DNA of 23,439 nucleotides from a virus. Under the pieces are notes generated by a model that was not told the origin of the DNA, searched no databases, and was given only the letters and a program-made list of their open reading frames with translations. Every line of letters begins with the position of its first letter. Within the stretch, counting starts at the first letter, position 1. The stretch lies in the IMG/VR virus record IMGVR_UViG_3300021087_000082, positions 1-23,439 of that record; one strand, written 5' to 3'. This document shows, piece by piece, positions 1 to 6,723 of this stretch. A program made the translations under genes and the position numbers.

Positions 1-42
1 TGCCTTATCAGCTTGTATTACTCTACCATTATGTGTATACAT
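1..42 (-). CDS. Start of an unidentified gene, cut by the window edge
   Basis: The first 14 codons, beginning MYTHNGRVIQ, run off the left edge. The ATG at 42-40 is chosen because an excellent ribosome binding site (AAGAGG, minus strand of 51-56) sits 8 bases before it and a late-promoter-like GATAAATA lies at 71-78. It follows the stop of the large tail-fibre gene by 36 bases. Too little is visible to name a product; given the context it is probably another late gene. Confidence 0.75.
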   Translation of the reverse strand, partial: MYTHNGRVIQADKA

Positions 43-50
43 TATTTTTT

Positions 51-56
51 CCTCTT
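51..56 (-). promoter_or_regulatory. Shine-Dalgarno site of the left-edge gene
   Basis: The minus strand reads AAGAGG here, followed by 8 mostly A bases and then ATG. It is one of the clearest ribosome binding sites in the window and decides the start of the partial gene at 1-42. Confidence 0.7.
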
Positions 57-70
57 AAATTGCATTTAAG

Positions 71-78
71 TATTTATC
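71..78 (-). promoter_or_regulatory. Possible late promoter, one-base variant (GATAAATA)
   Basis: The minus strand reads GATAAATA, one base from the T4 late consensus TATAAATA. It lies 29 bases before the ATG at 42, the same spacing as the exact matches elsewhere in this window, and immediately after the stop codon of the tail-fibre gene. Spacing and location support it; the first-base mismatch weakens it. Confidence 0.45.
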
Positions 79-642
79 TTAAACTGCGTTTGCGTATTTA
101 AATCCCGTTCCTGAACTAATAGCCATGAATAGATAGGTTCCGTCATTTGCATTTGAATCTACATCTGTATCCCTCATTTTAAATCCATTGGATAAAAAAT
201 CTATATTACGACTGCCTGAATCTGCCTCAGTATCACTAGCATTAATTTTAAAACCTGGAGCAGAATTATCATTGTATGTTTGTCTTGTATTATCAATCAT
301 TCTCCAATTATCAGTACTATCTGACCGTTTTGTAATTAGCATAGCTGGACGAAATCCACAATGAACAAATGGCCCCTCTGCTGAACCGTTTCCAATATAC
401 ATACCGATTTTACTATATCCCTCTACTGAGTGCCAACACCAAGCTATAAAAGTTTCAGTATTATCATTTGTACTATTTGCATCTTTTACTGAAAATACTG
501 TTGATGTTGGGGCCGTATCATTCCAATAAGCATCTCCATCATATCTAGCATTGGTATTATCCATATCCATTTGATAATCTTCTGGAGAAGTAGTGTCCAT
601 AAAACTATGAAAAATGTCTGCCCCTTGTGATTGTGTTCTATT
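79..642 (-). CDS. C-terminal part of the large tail fibre/adhesin, separated by a frameshift
   Basis: This reading frame continues the fibre gene at 486-4781 after a one-base shift in the A5 run at 641-645. Its open frame extends upstream to an ATG at 753, but the roughly 37 residues before position 642 (MQSKHRCGLFYRVLYW...) are low-quality, Tyr/Trp/Arg-rich translation that is plainly the wrong frame. From 642 the protein is the expected continuation: KNRTQSQGADIF, then WCWHSVEGYSKIGMYIGNG, GFRPAMLITKRSDSTDNW, IDFLSNGFK and a closing GFKYANAV. This series is typical of the C-terminal domain (DUF7483-type, from memory) of marine phage tail fibres, which probably binds the host. The piece supplies 187 residues and is unlikely to be an independent gene. 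I see no good ribosome binding site for the ATG at 753. Confidence 0.85.
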   Translation of the reverse strand, partial: NRTQSQGADIFHSFMDTTSPEDYQMDMDNTNARYDGDAYWNDTAPTSTVFSVKDANSTNDNTETFIAWCWHSVEGYSKIGMYIGNGSAEGPFVHCGFRPAMLITKRSDSTDNWRMIDNTRQTYNDNSAPGFKINASDTEADSGSRNIDFLSNGFKMRDTDVDSNANDGTYLFMAISSGTGFKYANAV

Positions 643-3600
643 TTTACAATAATCATATCTGGTGCTTTTGAAAGTCCATGACCAATAGTCCCTGCACTTC
701 CTGTTCCAGTATAAGACACGATAGAAAAGCCCGCATCTGTGTTTCGACTGCAAGTTGATGCAATAGTTCCTTGCGTAAAATCACCTGTTCCTAAAGTAGC
801 ATTACCTGCTAGCCAATTATAGAGAATATATTCTCTGGTAGCGTAATTTATATAACCACCTGTAGTTGCAGTTGCACCATCATTTAGACCAACTGTACCA
901 GCACCTACACTTGTAATATCTCCGTAGTCTGAACTATTAGCACCATTCCAAGTTCCTTCAGCAGTAGCAGAACCTATGTCGTATGCTTTACCACTTGCAA
1001 ATGTTCTAATACTATCCCATGCACCGAAGAATTGTGCAGTACCCGACCTAATCTTTTGCCATACTAAATCGGGTTGAAATCCAATTCCACTTATAGTTCT
1101 TGTTTGTGCGCCATCTCCCGTATAAAGAACGCTTGAAAAATAATCACCTGCTCTTTTATCTTCCTCTTGGCCGATTTCAATTTCGGGAAGGTTCTTTGTG
1201 CAAAGAGCAAGATACCCAGAAGGTGGAGAGTAATAAAAATCTCCGTAACCATTTTCATCAGCATTGTTTTGTTTTGCCTTTACTCCATCGAATGAACTGT
1301 CTTGTCCAAAATTTGCCACATCAATATTTCCACTAGCACCCATTCTTATCATGGGTGTCATGTCATGACCTGCGGTAAATGAAAGAGAGCCTTGACTAGC
1401 ATTATTTTTATAGAAGATTATAGTATTTGCATCTAAATCAACGGCCGCGGCCATGACATCACCTGTAGTCCAAGTTGCTCCATAACTCGCTGTGCCAGTA
1501 CCCTCCACATACTTTAATCCATCATTTCTATAATTTACTCCTTCCAGATAAGTACTTCCCATTTTTGTTGTACATCTCGTTACACCAAACTGTTCATAAC
1601 CACTCGCTAAGTTCTGAAGTAATAACTCAAAGTACCATTTGCCAGTTCGGGGCATCATAGTGCCTGTAGTTTCTTGTCCACCGCCACCTGCAGTAGCTTT
1701 AAGATTGCCATTTGATAAAGTTAAAGAATTAAATGCTAACGCATTAAAAGTGGCAAAATTATTTACAGGAGTATCAGGCATTTGTTTTCCACCCTCTATT
1801 AAATGCCAATCATTATTTTTTCCTGATGAATCATTGCCTGGAGAGGCTGTATAAAAATTTCCTGAATTACCATTACCATCATCATTAATAACAAAATTTT
1901 CAATGCTATTCGTGTTATCTTTTTCTCCTGAACCATAGAAGAATACCATATCAGCAGAAGATGTTACTGAGAATGTATGGTCAAGAGCAAATCCACTACC
2001 GCTATCGTGATAAAATTTAATAGTATCACCACCCTCTCGTGTGAGTTTAAATGTACCAGAAATAGAACCTACTGCTGAATGTGAGTCATCTGCGCCTGCT
2101 TGTGTAGTACATTGGCCAAGATTACCAGCACCAAAAAGTACATGATGATTAGTTGCGGCCGAACCTGTACCATTTGTATGGACCCAAGAGCCTCTAGCAG
2201 TTGCAGGTACAATACCAATTCTCATAGAATCTCCAGATGCATGAGAATTAGAACTATGACACGTCCATTGAAAACTAAAGTTTCCTGTTAATACACGATT
2301 AAAATATGCAGACGAATCATCATTACCAGCATTAGTTCTTGTCAAAGTGCCTGCGACAGGAAGTGTAAATTCTGTTTCTCCACCACGTTCTATACCACCA
2401 CTATTATCAAATGGTAAATAGAAACCATTAGTACCAAAGTCAAAAGTTGTAGGTGTAAAAACTCTTACAATTACAATACCTGAACCACCAACACCACCAA
2501 GAGCCACTTGCGGCTCATCATAATTTCCGCCATGAGCGATAGCACCGCCACCACCACCAGTATTGACTGTTCCAGCATTGGGAGTACGGCCAGTACCTAT
2601 ACCAGCTCCACCACCACCAGAACCACCTGCACCACCGCCACCGCCAAGGGCATAATCAGCACCGCCACCGCCACCTGCATAAGTTACAGATGCACCTGTA
2701 ATTGAAGATGCTAAACCAGCACCACCAGCACCACCTGAGGAACTACTATTACCTGCTCCAACAGCACCAGCACCACCACCACCAGCACCACCTGTTCCTG
2801 ATGAATCGCCACCAGCAAAACCTTGTCCTGCTACTGGATCACCACCATCACCTGCACTACTATAGTTACTAGCACCACCACCAGAACCACCATCTGCACC
2901 ATCATAAAGGGCTTTTGTATCGACAGTAGCACCACCACCACCGCCTCCGCCTACTGATGTGATAGTACTAAAAACTGAATTACCGCCATTACCACCAGAC
3001 ATATTGCTATTGGTATTGGCTGCTCCACCGTCTCCAACAGTAATAGAAATCGAACCTGCGGCAACTTCTAAATATCCTGTACGAAATCCTCCAGCACCAC
3101 CACCGCCAGTACCATTTCGGCCGCCAGTATCAACACCACCACCAGCACCACCACCAGCGACAACGAGGTATTCAACTCCGCCACCAGCACTAACAGTTAA
3201 TGTTCCATTAGCAGTAAATTTGTGTACTTTATAATCGCCATCTGTAGTTACTGTTCCGCCTGATACTGTTGCGGTTGCTGTTCGATTAAAATATCTAATA
3301 TAAACAACTCCTGAACCACCTGCTCCACCAACACCGCCATTTGAGCCTGCGGAACCACCGCCACCGCCTCCGCCAGTATTAACTGTACCTGCTGTTCCTG
3401 TTGAGCCTGTTGTACCACTATCCACGGGAGTACCAGCCGCTCCACCACCACCAGAACCACCTGCACCTGCTGTTCCTCCGTGGTAAACACCACCGCCACC
3501 ACCACCTGCATAAGTTACGGCCGCACCTGATATTGTTGATGTTGTTCCTGCACCACCGACACCACCAGCGGAACCAGAACCACCTGTACCAACAGCACTA

Positions 3601-4781
3601 GCACCGCCACCACCACCAGAGCCATAATTAGATGCAGACGTAGAACCTGTACCACCAGCAAAACCTTGTACTTCTGAATGAAAAGGAGTTGCTGAACCAG
3701 ATGCACTTCCATAACGTGACCCGCCACCTGATGCACCTGGGCCACCTGCTCCTGAATCAGCATCTAATGCCCCACCATAACCACCACCTAGTGCCGTTAT
3801 GGTATGAAATACAGAATTTGCTCCTGCATCACCATTATCTCCTGATGTAGGTGCAATAGCAATGCCACCATCACCACCTTCTCCTATAGTAATACTATAA
3901 CTATCTTTGGGAATATTTAAGAATCCTGTTTGGAATCCTCCAGCACCACCACCGCCACCATAGTTACCACCACCACCGCCGCCGCCACCGACAACGAGAT
4001 ATTCAACTAGACCTGGATTACTAACGGTGAAAGTTCCATTAGAAGTAAATTTGTGAACTCTATATTGTCCTGCGTGTGTAACTAGATTACCACCAGTTGC
4101 CAGAGTCTCGTCTTCTGGAATATCTTCCATAACCCACGCACCAGTATCAACAGAAGGATGTCCGAAAGCAGAGGCCTCTAATTGTTCTCCATCAACAAAA
4201 GTAACTCCTGCAATATACCCATCATAATATTGAGAATCTATTCTTCCGTAATTACCAATATTATGTTCAACAGTATTATTAACAGCAAAGTCTTGATTTA
4301 ATGCAGGATTATTTCTAGTATCAAAATCTGTTATTTCATAACCATTCCAATATACACGTATTCTATTGTCTGCTATAGAATTTGTAGTATCAACAGCTAC
4401 GACAAGATGACCCCAAGCATTAGGGTCTCTAAAACATTGAGTTGTTTCTAATAAGACAGTTGGGCCTGTTTGAATTTGAAGTTGCCCATCAATACCACCA
4501 TTATCAAACTTAACGTTAAACTCACCATCTTCACCAGATAAAGTAGTACCACCACTAAAAACAGTAAATCCTGTAGAATCAAAGTTTTTGCATATTTTAA
4601 GCCAAGCACTAAAGGTAAATGTTTTTCTGTTACCTGCGCCTGCAGGAGTTCGAGTTAGATGTTCGCTTGAAGAAGAATCTAAAAGTAATGACTTACCATC
4701 GGTATAAGTTCCAATGTCAATTCCAGTAGATTGTGCGGCTGACCCTGCCATCATTGTTTGGGAACTGTCAAAGACTGGCAT
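486..4781 (-). CDS. Large multi-domain tail fibre/adhesin, frameshifted near its 3' end
   Basis: A structural fibre protein probably involved in host recognition. Visible parts in order: a LamG/concanavalin-like sandwich at about residues 30-210 (FTFSAWLK, then WGHLVVAV and DGYIAGVTFVDGEQL); two glycine-rich repeats of about 260 residues (about 240-498 and 516-775), each starting VHKFT-NGT-TVS and ending in GGSG(I/V)V; a second beta-rich lectin-like segment at about 785-965; a SPRY-like domain at about 1005-1160 (GKWYFELLLQ, then AVDLDANTIIFYKNN); and a domain starting DYFSSVLYTGDG with GFQPDLVWQK at about 1213-1330. A related domain starts near 1350 (GFSIVSYTGTGS) but the frame breaks after residue 1380, and the last 51 residues here are out-of-frame nonsense. 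The true continuation is at 79-642, giving about 1567 residues. The start is well supported by GAGGTAA upstream of ATG. The preceding fibre gene ends 14 bases upstream. Confidence 0.88.
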   Translation of the reverse strand: MPVFDSSQTMMAGSAAQSTGIDIGTYTDGKSLLLDSSSSEHLTRTPAGAGNRKTFTFSAWLKICKNFDSTGFTVFSGGTTLSGEDGEFNVKFDNGGIDGQLQIQTGPTVLLETTQCFRDPNAWGHLVVAVDTTNSIADNRIRVYWNGYEITDFDTRNNPALNQDFAVNNTVEHNIGNYGRIDSQYYDGYIAGVTFVDGEQLEASAFGHPSVDTGAWVMEDIPEDETLATGGNLVTHAGQYRVHKFTSNGTFTVSNPGLVEYLVVGGGGGGGGNYGGGGGAGGFQTGFLNIPKDSYSITIGEGGDGGIAIAPTSGDNGDAGANSVFHTITALGGGYGGALDADSGAGGPGASGGGSRYGSASGSATPFHSEVQGFAGGTGSTSASNYGSGGGGGASAVGTGGSGSAGGVGGAGTTSTISGAAVTYAGGGGGGVYHGGTAGAGGSGGGGAAGTPVDSGTTGSTGTAGTVNTGGGGGGGSAGSNGGVGGAGGSGVVYIRYFNRTATATVSGGTVTTDGDYKVHKFTANGTLTVSAGGGVEYLVVAGGGAGGGVDTGGRNGTGGGGAGGFRTGYLEVAAGSISITVGDGGAANTNSNMSGGNGGNSVFSTITSVGGGGGGGATVDTKALYDGADGGSGGGASNYSSAGDGGDPVAGQGFAGGDSSGTGGAGGGGAGAVGAGNSSSSGGAGGAGLASSITGASVTYAGGGGGADYALGGGGGAGGSGGGGAGIGTGRTPNAGTVNTGGGGGAIAHGGNYDEPQVALGGVGGSGIVIVRVFTPTTFDFGTNGFYLPFDNSGGIERGGETEFTLPVAGTLTRTNAGNDDSSAYFNRVLTGNFSFQWTCHSSNSHASGDSMRIGIVPATARGSWVHTNGTGSAATNHHVLFGAGNLGQCTTQAGADDSHSAVGSISGTFKLTREGGDTIKFYHDSGSGFALDHTFSVTSSADMVFFYGSGEKDNTNSIENFVINDDGNGNSGNFYTASPGNDSSGKNNDWHLIEGGKQMPDTPVNNFATFNALAFNSLTLSNGNLKATAGGGGQETTGTMMPRTGKWYFELLLQNLASGYEQFGVTRCTTKMGSTYLEGVNYRNDGLKYVEGTGTASYGATWTTGDVMAAAVDLDANTIIFYKNNASQGSLSFTAGHDMTPMIRMGASGNIDVANFGQDSSFDGVKAKQNNADENGYGDFYYSPPSGYLALCTKNLPEIEIGQEEDKRAGDYFSSVLYTGDGAQTRTISGIGFQPDLVWQKIRSGTAQFFGAWDSIRTFASGKAYDIGSATAEGTWNGANSSDYGDITSVGAGTVGLNDGATATTGGYINYATREYILYNWLAGNATLGTGDFTQGTIASTCSRNTDAGFSIVSYTGTGSAGTIGHGLSKAPDMIIVKIEHNHKGQTFFIVLWTLLLQKIIKWIWIIPMLDMMEMLIGMIRPQHQQYFQ
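641..645 (-). other. Frameshift site in the tail-fibre gene (A5 run)
   Basis: The minus strand reads ATT GTA AAA ATA GAA in the upstream frame. One extra A, or a one-base backward slip on AAA, gives GTA AAA AAT AGA, that is V-K-N-R, after which the conserved domain continues. The lysine codon can re-pair perfectly after a -1 slip because the preceding base is also A. The following codon does not fit a standard X-XXY-YYZ slippery heptamer, so a single-base indel (real or sequencing) in the homopolymer is the simpler reading. Confidence 0.85.
2457..3236 (-). repeat. Second copy of the glycine-rich fibre domain
   Basis: Codes for about residues 516-775 of the large fibre. It repeats the layout of 3288-4064: VHKFTANGTLTVS, EYLVVAGGG, GGAGGFRTGYL, SITVGDGG, NSVFSTITSVGGG, QGFAGG, VTYAGGGGG, AGTVNTGGGGG and GGSGIVIVRVF. 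The plus strand is full of CCACCACCA stretches. The pattern resembles the phage/bacterial glycine-rich domain family (Gly_rich_2-like). Confidence 0.85.
3288..4064 (-). repeat. First copy of the glycine-rich fibre domain
   Basis: Codes for about residues 240-498 of the large fibre. Key segments are VHKFTSNGTFTVS, EYLVVGGGGGGGG, GGAGGFQTGFL, SITIGEGG, NSVFHTITALGGG, QGFAGG, VTYAGGGGG, AGTVNTGGGGG and GGSGVVYIRYF, in the same order as in the second copy. It is a tandem duplication within the gene, diverged at protein level. Confidence 0.85.
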
Positions 4782-4795
4782 AGTAAATTACCTCG

Positions 4796-5692
4796 CTATG
4801 CCGTGCCGAGTAAATCTATAGTCGCTACCGAATGAATTGTATTTGATGATTGGACGAAATAATCTACTCTATCAACTTTTCCAGCAGTCGTTGACATTGT
4901 AGGCGCCGCCGCTAATGGAAATCTCCATTGAGAACCCCACGATACTGTAAAGCTACCATTTGAAGTAAATACGATAGCACCGCCTTGTCCTGCTGTTACA
5001 TTGCTCGGATTAGCCATTACTATATTGGCGTTAGATGTTAAACTAAAATAATTTGATGTTGCTAAATCAAGAGTAACTGTATTTGCAGGTGCTGGTGATG
5101 TACGAACTCCTTGGTCAGCAATAGTTCCTCTTTGTGCTACTGTAAAAGATTGCACTCTATCTGTGTGTGCTGTGTTTGCATTTAATTTATTAAACGTTAC
5201 TGCACTATCTGCTACTTTAGCCGCCGTAACTGCACTGGCCGCTATTTCTCCAGTACCAACAGCTAATGCTTTAATTGCCGCACTATCTACTGCCGCGGCC
5301 GCGAATTTTGTATTTGCTATTGCACCAGCCGCTATTTTTGCGGCTACAACAGATGCATCAGCGGGTGTACCTATATTAAAAGCATCGCCCATTACAATGC
5401 CCCAAAATGTTACACTACTAGCAGGTCCAGAACCACCTGTAAAAGTAATATTAGAACCAGATATTGTATAAGCAGTTCCTGGTTCTTGAACAACACCATC
5501 AAGTGCTACAATAGTTTGAAAATGTGTTGCTGGTGATATTGATGCTCCACCAGATTGTAAGGCAAACGTTTGAGTAGAGCCATTAAAGCTACCTGAAATA
5601 TCAGTTATTTCAAAATAACTAGCTGATGCGGGAGCCTTCCCGATATAGCCATGTTGAGCGGCTGTACTCGTTGGTGCACCTAAATATGCCAT
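4796..5692 (-). CDS. Tail-fibre-like virion protein with AKIA-type repeats
   Basis: A 298-residue protein. Residues about 25-105 form a beta-rich module (YFEITDISGSFNGSTQTFAL, then VALDGVVQEPG and ITFTGGSGPAS) often seen near the N terminus of marine T4-like phage fibre proteins. Residues about 110-170 contain short repeats of the form AAKIAAGAI / AAKVADSAV, which probably form a repetitive shaft. The C-terminal part (about 180-298) is beta-rich (VTLDLATSNYFSLTSNANI, WGSQWRFP) and may be a trimerising tip. ACGGAG lies 8 bases before the ATG. It sits between a small structural protein and the large adhesin, so a fibre or fibre-adaptor role is inferred; no enzymatic motif is visible. Confidence 0.75.
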   Translation of the reverse strand: MAYLGAPTSTAAQHGYIGKAPASASYFEITDISGSFNGSTQTFALQSGGASISPATHFQTIVALDGVVQEPGTAYTISGSNITFTGGSGPASSVTFWGIVMGDAFNIGTPADASVVAAKIAAGAIANTKFAAAAVDSAAIKALAVGTGEIAASAVTAAKVADSAVTFNKLNANTAHTDRVQSFTVAQRGTIADQGVRTSPAPANTVTLDLATSNYFSLTSNANIVMANPSNVTAGQGGAIVFTSNGSFTVSWGSQWRFPLAAAPTMSTTAGKVDRVDYFVQSSNTIHSVATIDLLGTA

Positions 5693-5704
5693 ATATTACT
5701 CCGT

Positions 5705-6034
5705 CTATGTTTGTTCTAATACAGAAAGTATAGCATCAACAGAATTAGCAGTATTTGTAGATGCTTTTATTGAAAAACCTGCCTCTAATACTATTTTCTG
5801 TTCACCACCAATAGGAACTAAAGCACCACCTTTAGCGATAGGTGCATTTGCTAATAATCTAGTTGTGCTACCTGCACTATTAAAAATTACTACATTGGCC
5901 TCAATCGCACCACTTGTTACATTTGCTAATGTTAGTCCTATAATTGTTTCGGTTGCACCACCAGCAGCCGTATGAATGTTGGTAACTTCAAATCCTATTG
6001 TATTTGCTGTATATGTTTTAAATGCGTTTGCCAT
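5705..6034 (-). CDS. Small beta-rich putative virion protein
   Basis: A 109-residue protein of Ala/Thr/Asn-rich beta-type sequence (GFEVTNIHTAAGGATETIIG, then ANVVIFNSAGSTTRLLANAP and IVLEAGFSIKAST). There is no signal peptide, membrane segment or catalytic motif. Similar short proteins occur among tail-fibre genes of marine T4-like phages, but I cannot name a function. It starts 6 bases after the stop of the 80-residue gene, with AGGATAA as ribosome binding site overlapping that stop, which suggests coupled translation. Confidence 0.7.
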   Translation of the reverse strand: MANAFKTYTANTIGFEVTNIHTAAGGATETIIGLTLANVTSGAIEANVVIFNSAGSTTRLLANAPIAKGGALVPIGGEQKIVLEAGFSIKASTNTANSVDAILSVLEQT

Positions 6035-6040
6035 TTTTTA

Positions 6041-6283
6041 TTATCCTAATGCTATTGAAAAAGCTAGTGCGTTATCGTCTGGTTCACTACCATTTACTTT
6101 AAGAGTACCATTAATATTAGTATTTGAGGTTACGAGTAAAGTACCGCCTGTTATATTTGTATTCGCCACCGATAATGAACCATCATCAACGGTAAGCGTA
6201 GTCATACGGTCATTCAAATCGTTGAATCTATCAACGAGTGCAGTAACCGTATTTGCCATTACTATATTAACTAAAGCAGCCAT
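6041..6283 (-). CDS. 80-residue protein resembling the N-terminal part of the collar fibre
   Basis: The first gene behind a TATAAATA late-promoter sequence, with AAGAGAGAG as ribosome binding site. Residues about 35-65 (DDGSLSVANTNITGG, then TLLVTSNTNINGTL) resemble residues about 44-80 of the 409-residue collar fibre (SGTLSVIGANAV..., NTDIKGGSLLCTSN). The N-terminal segment VTALVDRFNDLNDRM is probably helical and may trimerise. It could be a small virion-anchoring or adaptor protein, or a remnant of a fibre gene. The function is not known. Confidence 0.65.
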   Translation of the reverse strand: MAALVNIVMANTVTALVDRFNDLNDRMTTLTVDDGSLSVANTNITGGTLLVTSNTNINGTLKVNGSEPDDNALAFSIALG

Positions 6284-6311
6284 ATATCTCTCTCTTAATT
6301 TATATTATTAC

Positions 6312-6319
6312 TATTTATA
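6312..6319 (-). promoter_or_regulatory. Late promoter (TATAAATA)
   Basis: An exact match on the minus strand to the T4 late-promoter octamer, in the 41-base gap between the assembly-chaperone gene and the 80-residue gene, 28 bases before the ATG at 6283. In T4 this motif is read by RNA polymerase carrying gp55 and gp33. Use here is inferred from sequence and position. Confidence 0.75.
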
Positions 6320-6324
6320 ATAAT

Positions 6325-6714
6325 TTATTCAGGCTTTGTAGGCCATGTTACTGTATCTGTCTTTGAGAATGTTGATGTTAAATCACGTAACTCTTGGCGA
6401 TACATTTTCCATTCTTTTTTCTTGCTAGTAGTTAATGGACTATCTACTAATACTGTCCAATCACTACCTTGTAATAATTGATTTCTTGTATGTATTACAT
6501 TTTTCCATTTATTATCTAATATATCTTCTTTAATATCCTTTTTAATCCAAGCACCATTATTCCATATTGCTAATTCATAATTACTTACTGAGGGTGGAGA
6601 CTCAGTTGTTGCATATGCAGGAATAAGATACTCTCCAACAGTTATTGGATTTGGAGTAGCAGTTGTTTCACCAACATATTCTCCTGTATTTCTATTATAA
6701 TTATAAATTTGCAT
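6325..6714 (-). CDS. Tail-fibre assembly chaperone
   Basis: A 129-residue protein. The C-terminal half matches the phage tail assembly chaperone pattern (Phage_tail_APC / Caudo_TAP type): RNQLLQGSDWTVLVDSPLT, then KKKEWKMYRQELRDLT, ending in TWPTKPE. The N-terminal half (QIYNYNRNTGEYVGETTATP, then IPAYATT) is the usual short beta part of these proteins. Family members help fold or attach tail fibres and are usually coded next to the fibre they serve, as here directly after the collar fibre (9-base gap). Length is normal for the family. The ribosome binding site is weak, so translation may depend on the upstream gene. Confidence 0.85.
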   Translation of the reverse strand: MQIYNYNRNTGEYVGETTATPNPITVGEYLIPAYATTESPPSVSNYELAIWNNGAWIKKDIKEDILDNKWKNVIHTRNQLLQGSDWTVLVDSPLTTSKKKEWKMYRQELRDLTSTFSKTDTVTWPTKPE

Positions 6715-6723
6715 ATCTTATAC

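Noticed and set aside
641-650. A classical programmed -1 slippery heptamer at the fibre frameshift
   Set aside because: The codons GTA AAA ATA do not fit X-XXY-YYZ because the third codon would not re-pair; only single-codon slippage is possible, so programmed recoding is not claimed.
753-753. ATG at 753 as the start of an independent 224-residue protein
   Set aside because: The first 37 residues are out-of-frame translation of the large fibre gene and no ribosome binding site precedes it; only the part from 642 down is real protein.
2959-3234. A 91-codon plus-strand frame coding for a proline-rich protein, and a similar 66-codon His-rich one at 3401-3601
   Set aside because: These are the antisense of GGN glycine codons (CCN/CAC repeats), lying fully inside a strong minus-strand gene.
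3248-3763. Two minus-strand open frames of 87 and 82 codons (3248-3511 and 3515-3763)
   Set aside because: They are Val/Gln-rich shadows of the glycine-rich fibre repeats in another frame and have no ribosome binding site.
2520-4000. CCACCACCA-rich stretches that look like a microsatellite or CRISPR-like repeat
   Set aside because: There is no regular repeat-spacer length; the pattern is explained by runs of glycine codons on the minus strand.
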